The notes beneath the pieces are model-generated. The model did no database searches. It was not told the origin of the DNA and saw only the letters and a list, made by a program, of their open reading frames with translations. Shown here piece after piece: positions 36,205-43,222 of a stretch of DNA of 64,000 nucleotides. This DNA is from Gimesia aquarii. Lineage in GTDB: Bacteria; Planctomycetota; Planctomycetia; Planctomycetales; Planctomycetaceae. Location of the stretch: NCBI RefSeq assembly GCF_007748195.1, contig NZ_CP037920.1:2047501-2111500 (forward strand), written 5' to 3'. Made by a program: the position numbers and the translations under genes. Position 1 is the stretch's first letter. Each line of letters begins with the position of its first letter.

Positions 36205-36408
36205 ATGAAAAGCCACAGCTCAATTGATCGTCCAGCTGATAAATTACCGGGAGCTGATCCCATCATTCAGCCTGATGAAGATCTCGACAAGGCTTTGAAT
36301 GAGCTGTCATACCTGGACGAGTTTGATCAGTCGACCAATGAAACTTGCACCAGGTACATCGAGCAACTCGAACAGGAATCTGAACAACAAAATAATGGTT
36401 TTGATTGA
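36205..36408 (+). pseudogene. Truncated Gam-like gene
   Basis: Residues 1-58 match the N-terminus of the intact Gam-like protein (LDKALNELSYLDEFDQS, CTRYIEQLEQESEQ), then a stop at codon 68. The remaining two thirds are lost. The ribosome site GAAAGGA is conserved. Confidence 0.8.
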
Positions 36409-36493
36409 GTGCAAGAAGAAAGCCAATTCGCTTCCACATGATTTGTTAAGCGCTTAAGATCAGCTAGCCAAGTCTAAGTCTGACTAAAAAATT

Positions 36494-36532
36494 TCGCGGG
36501 TCCTCCCGCGGGGGGCCCGGGGTCGCGCGCGG
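36494..36532 (+). other. Second copy of the cos-like GC block
   Basis: Contains GCGGGTCCTCCCGCGGGGGG and CGCGCGCGG, as at 22351-22388. It is better preserved than the broken genes on either side. Confidence 0.5.
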
Positions 36533-36601
36533 TTGCACAATCGCACTTTTTTGGTCTCAAAACGCAATTTTAAGTCACTTCTTCTTCTTCCTATTAAATT
36601 G

Positions 36602-36965
36602 AGGGGCAAAACATCAGCAAAGCGATCGTCCAAAAGAGTCGCATCAAAACGCACCACCTCAAAAACGAAATAAACACCTAAAAAAAAGGCTCCAGTGAAA
36701 AAAATGGAGCCGGTCAAATGTGTCATTGGATTTACTGTCGCTGCCGAACGGTGGGACGTGAGCGACAAGGCGATTCGGAACTGGATCAAAAAAGGACTTC
36801 CGGTTAGCGGAACTCAACGAAAGAGAGTATTCGATGTTTCTGAGTGTGATGCGTGGGTGGCATCATATCGCGATGAGATGCTGATCAGTCGGGAAGAATA
36901 CGAGTTGTTTGCTGCGGAATGTGTGATCGAAGCCCGCGACCAGATGTTGACGAGACGCCGTTTCA
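36602..36965 (+). pseudogene. Decayed terminase small subunit-like gene
   Basis: The start ATG of the intact copy reads AGG here. The helix-turn-helix region (AAERWDVSDKAIRNWIKKGL) is intact, but about 35 codons of the coiled coil are deleted in frame, and similarity ends at RDQMLT, 20 bases before palindrome P10. The open frame at 36695-37048 covers the remaining part. Confidence 0.75.
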
Positions 36966-36985
36966 CTTTGAGGGCGTTTACCAAG

Positions 36986-37017
36986 ATTGACCGGGTAACC
37001 GTAATTACCCGCCCATT
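36986..37017. repeat. Border palindrome P10
   Basis: Arms ATTGACCGGGTAA and TTACCCGCCCATT around CCGTAA. It cuts the decayed terminase gene, as if the array ended there by recombination. Confidence 0.83.
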
Positions 37018-37130
37018 ATTTTTAATTTTAGAAGGGAAGTCACAGTGACCAGTATTGAGCATATCAATCGAGCTTTATCGACTACCAAATATGTGAAAAA
37101 TGCCCCAAGTCAGTCTTTACCATCTAGCAT

Positions 37131-37195
37131 CAATTGATAGTAGACAGGAACGCTGATAGGTTATGGCAGAATCAGATTTTCTCCTTCAAGAGTTA
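37131..37195 (+). repeat. Repeated leader element, copy 3
   Basis: CAATTGATAGTAGACAGGAA, CAGAATCAGATT and a final AGTTAG, as in copies 1 and 2. It ends 6 bases before the next gene. Confidence 0.65.
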
Positions 37196-37200
37196 GTAGC

Positions 37201-37617
37201 ATGGACCAACATCTTCCTCATCACCATGTCGTAGAGATCGTAAAGGGGATCTGGTCATCTGCTAATGCGAGATGGGATCCGATCATGTGGTTCTTCAGAA
37301 TGATAGGTGCAGCTCAAACTGTGGATGCTGTGTTTGTTATTGAATATGGCTCGGGAGATTGGGAACATCCTCTTTGTAAGGGTGAGCCAGATCAGATCTG
37401 GAAATACGATGGTTCAAACTTCGTCACGATAGAAGAAATGCCAGATCTTGTTCATGGATCCATTTCAACTAAAACACCCATTGTTAGATATTGCATCAAT
37501 AACAAAGGTAGTAAGATGATCTTGAATACATTTTATGGCTACCGCTCTGGCATTGGAACGGTGCTAGAGGAAAAAGGTGGAAAATGGATCCGAAGGGGAC
37601 CAGCATGGCGCTCGTGA
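37201..37617 (+). CDS. Unknown cargo protein
   Basis: A 138-residue soluble protein, Trp- and Gly-rich, beta-strand-like, with no recognised family. Followed by TAACAAGGCGCC at 37622, another attC-like start. Lies in the P10-P11 cassette. Confidence 0.55.
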   Translation: MDQHLPHHHVVEIVKGIWSSANARWDPIMWFFRMIGAAQTVDAVFVIEYGSGDWEHPLCKGEPDQIWKYDGSNFVTIEEMPDLVHGSISTKTPIVRYCINNKGSKMILNTFYGYRSGIGTVLEEKGGKWIRRGPAWRS

Positions 37618-37709
37618 TCCCTGCTGTTAACAAGGCGCCAAAGCGGCTACATCGCGCCCTTAGCTATGACTTTATCTGGTCACTTTTTGTGCGCGGTCTT
37701 GGTTCTCTT

Positions 37710-37741
37710 AATGTCATGGTAACGCTTATTACCCGGGTATT
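37710..37741. repeat. Border palindrome P11
   Basis: Arms AATGTCATGGTAA and TTACCCGGGTATT around CGCTTA, the reverse complement of the centre in P8 and P18. Confidence 0.83.
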
Positions 37742-37935
37742 TGCATTGTAAGAATAAGATTAGGGTTGGTGACAGGCCCACGATAGACATAAGTCGTGTG
37801 GTCGAGCATTTCTTGATTAATATAATCAGAGATACGCTTCCACGCTGAGAGCTTGACCTCGATTGCGCCTATCTTGAGTTCGCCATACTATTAGACCAGC
37901 GAGAAGTGCGTGCCATAGTTCGGAGATCTTCTGCT

Positions 37936-38007
37936 GGCTAACGCCTTGCTCTGGGGCTGCATGGAGCGAAGCGTAATGCAGAGTCCCTAGCAGCTGATTA
38001 TTAGGCC
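37936..38007 (-). repeat. Integron attC-like hairpin at cassette 3' end
   Basis: On the minus strand it runs from GGCCTAATAATC just after the stop codon to GGCGTTAGCC. Outer arms pair, inner arms GACTCTGCAT/ATGCAGCCCC flank a GCTTCGC-containing loop. It is the most typical attC-like site in the window. Confidence 0.6.
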
Positions 38008-38009
38008 AT

Positions 38010-39263
38010 TTACATATCATCAATTAGATCTTTAATCTCGTCGATCTCATCGATGCTAGCTTGAATTGTTAGCTTTCCTTGAATGTAATCCAAAAGCGAT
38101 TTCGCTTTAACTCTGGGTTTATTTTGGAATAGCTCTCCATTGGCTCTCTCATTGTCCTTAAACATTCTCGCCAAAGTCATGAGCTGATTACTATTGATCG
38201 CATCAATAAACGGCTTTAGTATCACGTGGGAATCTGATCTACCCCAGTAGTTACCACACCACACTGCAAGGATTTCTTGATAAACGTCTTCGAAAGCAAT
38301 AGAAGGTACATGAGGACCAAATTGAGCTAGTGCTTTAGCCGCTTTTTCTTCGTCAGTCCAGCCGTAGGAAGTATCTTTTGCCTTTGCAAGCTTTTTAATA
38401 GTATGCCTGTAAAGGCTAGCCCTTGCTGCATCTGGGATATATTTTATACCCTTGACTTTCACTAGAGTTTCAAGAACTCTAATTTTTGCGCCTTTGTCGT
38501 CGCTTGAATCTGAGTCAGGGTCTACTAGATATGAGTGGTATCTCTGCCCTGCTGATTTCATCAGGTCTTCGTTCGCTCTTTCCCAGGCATTTGGAAAGAG
38601 CTTGCTAGCATTTTCGTGAGATGGGCTTTCCCCTTTACAAATCATGTCTAGTAAAAAGCCAAAAGTAAGACGGATGTCTCCAGGTTTAAATGCTCTTATT
38701 TGATCCTTTAAAATCTCTTCATTCTCTTCGGATAACTCCGAGCTTTTAATTGGCTCAAATAGGCCAGATGGAGAATGTCCAGGATCTGGCATCTCAGCTT
38801 TAAAGAGATTTACTTCAAGCATAAGTGCTAGGCCGTAAACCTCCTCAGCTTTTACAGAGTCATCACTTCCATGAGCTGGGGATGCGTGATTGCGCATCCA
38901 ATTGATCATCTCAAGTGACTTTCCAGCTTTCTTGTTTAGAACACCAAGCTTTGTGGCACCATTTATTAATGTAAGATCATCAACACCAGACCATCTTTCG
39001 CCAAGAGTCTCACCATCTTTATCGTATTTTTTTCTTCCCGCTTCATCCTTCACTGCTGATACAAATAATTCAATACCATACGCTTCCAGTCTCCGACGCA
39101 AGTTATGAACTGCAGCATTCCATATGTCTAAAAGTGAATGATCAGGAAAGCCTGCATCTAAAAGCTCTCTTGCTTGAGATAAGTATCCTATTTCGGCATT
39201 AACAGTTGCGGGAAAATTATCCGTTGAAGGTTCCCCTAGTATCGCTGGTAAATTATCTGTCAC
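38010..39263 (-). CDS. Possible HEPN-type conflict protein
   Basis: A 417-residue soluble, mostly helical protein. Residues 85-160 show WMRNHASPAHGSDDS with Arg124 and His131 (R-x6-H), close to the R-x4-6-H motif of HEPN ribonucleases and abortive-infection proteins. The C-terminal 220 residues are helical repeats without assignment. The gene sits alone in the P11-P12 cassette with an attC-like site at its 3' end and the shared cassette motif 40 bases upstream. HEPN assignment is tentative. Confidence 0.55.
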   Translation of the reverse strand: MTDNLPAILGEPSTDNFPATVNAEIGYLSQARELLDAGFPDHSLLDIWNAAVHNLRRRLEAYGIELFVSAVKDEAGRKKYDKDGETLGERWSGVDDLTLINGATKLGVLNKKAGKSLEMINWMRNHASPAHGSDDSVKAEEVYGLALMLEVNLFKAEMPDPGHSPSGLFEPIKSSELSEENEEILKDQIRAFKPGDIRLTFGFLLDMICKGESPSHENASKLFPNAWERANEDLMKSAGQRYHSYLVDPDSDSSDDKGAKIRVLETLVKVKGIKYIPDAARASLYRHTIKKLAKAKDTSYGWTDEEKAAKALAQFGPHVPSIAFEDVYQEILAVWCGNYWGRSDSHVILKPFIDAINSNQLMTLARMFKDNERANGELFQNKPRVKAKSLLDYIQGKLTIQASIDEIDEIKDLIDDM

Positions 39264-39304
39264 CTTTAGTCCTTAATTTTATACCTTGCCTGTTCCGGGT
39301 GTGG

Positions 39305-39327
39305 GCATAACTTGTTATTCAGCTGCA
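39305..39327 (-). repeat. Shared cassette 5' motif, copy 2
   Basis: GCATAACTTGTTATTC then AGCTGCA, matching 34637-34659 at 22 of 23 positions. Confidence 0.6.
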
Positions 39328-39563
39328 TGACTCGTTCATATATGAAACTGATATTGAACAAATACATACAAAATGACTAGTTTTTTTCAAATATGATTCC
39401 ACAGAGGCTTCATATCACGCACAAATGCAAGTTATGGTCCTAGCATCCTAGATACTTCGCCAGACTCTAGACACATTATAAAGCAAAAAATGGTATTTAT
39501 GTCTAGTATTCTGTAGATATGAATAAACAGAAAACGCAACAGATCAAACTAGCTTCTCGGCGT

Positions 39564-39595
39564 AATGTCGGGGAAACCCTAGTTTCCCCAACACC
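39564..39595. repeat. Border palindrome P12
   Basis: Arms AATGTCGGGGAAA and TTTCCCCAACACC around CCCTAG. Confidence 0.78.
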
Positions 39596-39618
39596 AACCA
39601 ACGATCTCACAAGAAAAA

Positions 39619-39635
39619 AATGACCGGGTAACGAT
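39619..39635. repeat. Border palindrome P13, interrupted
   Basis: A perfect left arm AATGACCGGGTAA and four centre bases CGAT, then foreign sequence starts. The right arm is not found downstream. Confidence 0.75.
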
Positions 39636-39880
39636 GGGGTCTGTTGCAAAAGTCTTTACAGCCACCGTAAGTCCTTAAGCCAGGTTGTGCGAGCATTGCC
39701 TATCTTGCCCACTTCGATGAAACAAGGGGTTTTTCAACATCCATGAGGAAGCCGTTGTCAAGTTGATAGCGAGAAGGATACGGGATCTCCATCAGCTCAT
39801 GTTCTAATTCTCTCCTCATTACAGTCTTGTGAATCTTCCAGTTTATATCAGACTAAATAACTGGAAATTTGCTTCCATCA
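39636..39880 (-). mobile_element. Insertion-sequence-like remnant
   Basis: Begins GGGGTCTGTTGCAAAAGTC, like the terminal inverted repeats of IS6-type elements, exactly where P13 is broken. On the minus strand a C-terminal reading frame of about 50 residues ends at 39711. No full transposase or second end was found, so the family is unsure. Confidence 0.4.
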
Positions 39881-39928
39881 GAGTATTCTAGGGAATGTGC
39901 ACATACGCGCACATCTTTCTCGAATTTT

Positions 39929-39963
39929 AATATGTAACAATGTAACATATATTGTTACATATT
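39929..39963. promoter_or_regulatory. Operator-like palindrome upstream of higBA
   Basis: AATATGTAACAAT is mirrored by ATTGTTACATATT, with an inner TGTAACA repeat. It directly abuts the -35 box, where the HigA helix-turn-helix antitoxin would repress. Confidence 0.6.
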
Positions 39964-39968
39964 AAGTA

Positions 39969-39996
39969 TTGACTTTTGCGCGAAATGTTCGATAAT
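39969..39996 (+). promoter_or_regulatory. Promoter of the higBA operon
   Basis: TTGACT and GATAAT separated by 16 bases, 35 bases before the toxin start codon. Confidence 0.6.
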
Positions 39997-40030
39997 TGAT
40001 AAAGTAGGGCCGCTTTTCTGGAATTTTATT

Positions 40031-40327
40031 ATGGAAGTTGATTTCGAAGATGATGAACTCCAAGAGTTAGAAAACAATGAAGATGCCAAAAGCAGGCTTG
40101 ATGACTCGGTTATTAGGGCATTTAGAAAGCGTATGCGTTTTTTGAGAGACGCTGTAGATGAGCGTGATTTACGTGAAATGAAATCGTTACATTTTAAAAA
40201 ACTTAAAGGTGATAGGGATGGTCAATATTCGATTCGCCTAAATGATCAATGGCGACTGATTATTCAAATTGAGTTCAAAGAAACAGGAAACGTGATCCGT
40301 ATTTTAAAAATAGAAGACTACCATTAA
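40031..40327 (+). CDS. higB: HigB/RelE-type toxin
   Basis: A 98-residue protein with the HigB core (FRKRMRFLRDAVDERDLREM, LKGDRDGQYSIRLNDQWRLI, KIEDYH). HigB cuts mRNA on the ribosome. The basic residues of the active face (Arg in YSIRLN and QWRLI) and the C-terminal His are kept. It begins 19 bases before the antitoxin gene, the usual toxin-first order of hig loci. Confidence 0.88.
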   Translation: MEVDFEDDELQELENNEDAKSRLDDSVIRAFRKRMRFLRDAVDERDLREMKSLHFKKLKGDRDGQYSIRLNDQWRLIIQIEFKETGNVIRILKIEDYH

Positions 40328-40345
40328 ATCAAAGGGGGCAATCCA

Positions 40346-41452
40346 ATGAACAAGCATGTTTCAATTGAACCGTTCCCTCCATGGGAATTTATAAAAGAGG
40401 AATTGAATGAACGAAATTGGACACAAGACGATCTCGCCGATGTAATGGGGTGTTCTCGTCAACATGTCAATAGATTATTAAAAGGGATTACTTCAATAAC
40501 TCCAAAATCAGCAAACGAATTAGCCGCTGCTTTTGGAACTTCTGCCGAGTTATGGATGAACCTTCAAATATCATATGAGTTGTCAAAAGCAAAAGTAGAT
40601 GATGATAACATTGCGAAGCGCGCTAAAATTTACAATGAATATCCTATAAGAGATCTTGTGAAGCGTGGGTGGATTGAGAAACCTTCTGACGTAGTGGATC
40701 TTGAAAAATCACTTTGTAAATTGCTTAATGTTTCTGATCTTACTGAAACTCCACAACTGGCAGTAGCAGCACGAAAAAGCACTCCATACGATAGCCACAC
40801 CGGATCTCAGTGGCTGTGGTACAATTATGCTCGAAAGATGGCTGCACACGTATCCGCCTATCAGTTTAAGCAGGCAAAATTTGAGAAAGGTTTATCCGAG
40901 ATTACTTCACTTGCAGCATACCCTGAAGGAGTACGTCAAGTACCTAAATACTTAGCAGAGTTGGGGGTGAGATTAGTTATTTTAAAGCACATTCCAAGTA
41001 CAAAGATTGATGGCGCTGCACTTTGGTTGGGTTCCAAATCGCCAGTAGTAGCTCTGTCTTTGCGATATGACCGGATAGATAATTTCTGGTTTACCCTTAT
41101 GCATGAATTAGTTCATATTAAATACGGTCACGTTGCGCCTGTTGATGAAGACCTAAGTGGTAATGAAGAATCTGATATCGAAAAACAAGCTAACGAAGAA
41201 GCAGCAAATTACCTTATTCCTAAAGAGAAACTAGATTCCTTTATTTCAAGGCACGGAAAACTGATCTATCAAAAAAATGTTATTCGGTTTGCAAATGCGA
41301 GAGGAGTACATCCAGCTATTGTTGTTGGACAACTTAAGCATCGTAAGAAGCTTCCTCCTACTCACTTAAATAAGCTTCAAGCAAAAATTAGAGAGCATAT
41401 TGTCGGATATGCTTTAACAGATGGATGGGGAGATTCCCCTTTGGCTAAATGA
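40346..41452 (+). CDS. higA: HigA antitoxin fused to ImmA/IrrE-type metallopeptidase
   Basis: A 368-residue protein. Residues 10-75 form an XRE helix-turn-helix (WTQDDLADVMGCSRQHVNRL), which should bind the operator palindrome at 39929. The C-terminal half is an ImmA/IrrE zinc peptidase with HELVH at residues 253-257 and a downstream acidic ligand region (EKQANEEAANYLIP). The fusion suggests that the antitoxin, or a phage repressor, is cut on stress. AAGGGGG precedes the ATG. Confidence 0.88.
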   Translation: MNKHVSIEPFPPWEFIKEELNERNWTQDDLADVMGCSRQHVNRLLKGITSITPKSANELAAAFGTSAELWMNLQISYELSKAKVDDDNIAKRAKIYNEYPIRDLVKRGWIEKPSDVVDLEKSLCKLLNVSDLTETPQLAVAARKSTPYDSHTGSQWLWYNYARKMAAHVSAYQFKQAKFEKGLSEITSLAAYPEGVRQVPKYLAELGVRLVILKHIPSTKIDGAALWLGSKSPVVALSLRYDRIDNFWFTLMHELVHIKYGHVAPVDEDLSGNEESDIEKQANEEAANYLIPKEKLDSFISRHGKLIYQKNVIRFANARGVHPAIVVGQLKHRKKLPPTHLNKLQAKIREHIVGYALTDGWGDSPLAK

Positions 41453-41467
41453 GAACGGAGTAGTGTG

Positions 41468-42019
41468 ATGTCTAAATCCTGTAATACGTTTCTTGAGAAA
41501 ATGCAGAAATATACAGATGAGTTCTTTGAAGAAACCGGTAAAACAACAGTCACTACCAAAGAACTTGCGGTATGGGCAATCACAACGAACAGATGGGAAC
41601 CTCCCATGGATCTGGTTGTAAAGAAATGCCAAGAAGACTTCGCGAGAGCGATGCGTGAACAGCATATTAATAATGAACGTGGCCAACCAGTTAGAGTAAA
41701 ACATGTTGCCAGAATTCGTAGTGGAGACCAACAGTTATACTTGTGGGGCGATATCCGGAATATGCCCCAGGAGCACATGGAAATATCCTTCCAGCAACGA
41801 AGAGAGCAAATTGTTGGTGAATGTAAGCAGCTAAAGCGAGATGTAGATTTCTATAACGAACAGAATATCGGCGCAGAAAAATACCAGATGGTCTTCGATT
41901 TCCGTGAAGATATTGAAGAAGGTGAATTCTCAGCAGAATATTCTCCCGTTAGGACATCAATTGGGGATCTCAACTCATATGAAGTTGAGCCAAAGCACTC
42001 TAAAAAGGTTGCTAAGTAA
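41468..42019 (+). CDS. Unknown protein in the higBA operon
   Basis: A 183-residue protein, charged, with a winged-helix-like N-terminal part (TTKELAVWAITTNRWEPP) and a central basic segment followed by a helix. No family name can be given. It starts 15 bases after higA (GGAG precedes it), so it is probably the third gene of the operon. Confidence 0.65.
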   Translation: MSKSCNTFLEKMQKYTDEFFEETGKTTVTTKELAVWAITTNRWEPPMDLVVKKCQEDFARAMREQHINNERGQPVRVKHVARIRSGDQQLYLWGDIRNMPQEHMEISFQQRREQIVGECKQLKRDVDFYNEQNIGAEKYQMVFDFREDIEEGEFSAEYSPVRTSIGDLNSYEVEPKHSKKVAK

Positions 42020-42071
42020 AACTTATCGGTCACTATTTATTTAACAGCTCATGTAAGAAAGTAGTTATCTA

Positions 42072-43004
42072 ATGTCACTTGCAACCGTACTTCGTGAAAT
42101 TGAAAAAATGCAGAGTATGTTACCCTCTGCAAGTACAATAAACAAATTAACCTCCCATGCTCAGTTGGTGAGTAAGCTCGCGTCACCGAGTATCTCTGAA
42201 ATGTGTCGTACAAAAAAACAGTTCGACTCTATTTTTCAGAAAATTGATGCTGGACTGAATAACTCTTCTGTTACAAAGTTTTTGACCACAAAATCTGAAT
42301 TGGAAAAGTTTACGTCTACACTCGAACCGACACTTGAATTCTACAATTCATTAAGACCATTAATGTCACCTCTGAGTTCATACCAAAAATCATTTCTTTC
42401 CGGACTCAAACCACCAACTTTCCGTATTCAAGAGACGATTGACAGACTTGCTGAAGAAGCAGAAATTCTTGACGAATACGAACCTTGGGCTAAAGAAGAA
42501 AAACATGGCGATGAATACGAACCATCAAATCGCAAACAGGAAGTCCGTAATCGTATTGCTCAAGTAAGGTTCCTTCCGATTCGAATCATAGATGCAATCA
42601 CTAATAATCCGCAATTGATGCATGGTATTACTCCACGGGAATTCGAACGACTTATAGCTGAATTACTTTATGCACAAGAATTTGAGAACATTGTACTAAC
42701 ATCTGAATCTTGTGATGGTGGTAGAGATGTCCTCGCTACAAAATTTGTTGCTGGTATACCACTTCTGTTTGCATTCGAGTGTAAGCGTTACGCCGAGACC
42801 AACAAAATCGGCGTTGACATACTTCGTACGCTTTTGGGTACGGTTAATCATGCTAGCACAAAAGCTACAGTTGGGGTCCTTGTAACGACATCAACCTTTA
42901 CCAAAGGGGCTCGAGATTTCATTGTCACCGAACCTCATGTTGACGGAAAGGATTTCAACGAACTAGTCACGTGGGTAAACGATTACAAGAATCACAATAC
43001 ATGA
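42072..43004 (+). CDS. Mrr-type restriction endonuclease
   Basis: A 310-residue protein. The C-terminal domain (about 180-310) is Mrr_cat (PF04471): FERLIAELL, then DGGRDV with the catalytic Asp, and FECKRY with the Glu-x-Lys pair. The N-terminal 150 residues are helical and probably bind DNA or a partner. Mrr enzymes restrict modified foreign DNA and need no methylase. It ends the P13-P14 cassette and could be read through from higBA, 52 bases after the previous gene. Confidence 0.82.
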   Translation: MSLATVLREIEKMQSMLPSASTINKLTSHAQLVSKLASPSISEMCRTKKQFDSIFQKIDAGLNNSSVTKFLTTKSELEKFTSTLEPTLEFYNSLRPLMSPLSSYQKSFLSGLKPPTFRIQETIDRLAEEAEILDEYEPWAKEEKHGDEYEPSNRKQEVRNRIAQVRFLPIRIIDAITNNPQLMHGITPREFERLIAELLYAQEFENIVLTSESCDGGRDVLATKFVAGIPLLFAFECKRYAETNKIGVDILRTLLGTVNHASTKATVGVLVTTSTFTKGARDFIVTEPHVDGKDFNELVTWVNDYKNHNT

Positions 43005-43175
43005 TCACAAACAACTATAAAAATACTTTATTGGTGTGTTGATTAGACTTGAAACCTCAGAGCTTAATGTTGCCTAGTCAGATTACTGCGGCGTTATTTC
43101 TACCACATATAGTAATCTTTATAGTTTTCCCGTGAAGCTGATAAATATGACGGGTTTAAGTTTGTATTTAAAGCA

Positions 43176-43207
43176 AATGTCTGGGAAATTATTGTTACCC
43201 GGTCATT
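43176..43207. repeat. Border palindrome P14
   Basis: Arms AATGTCTGGGAAA and TTACCCGGTCATT around TTATTG. Confidence 0.85.
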
Positions 43208-43222
43208 CTGAAACCTACGAAT

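Noticed and set aside
36695-37048. Intact second terminase-like gene
   Set aside because: Lacks the original start and N-terminal tail, has an internal deletion, and its C-terminus reads into palindrome P10. Annotated as a pseudogene instead.
37826-38023. 65-codon minus-strand frame
   Set aside because: Coincides with the attC-like hairpin after the HEPN-like gene; better explained as non-coding.
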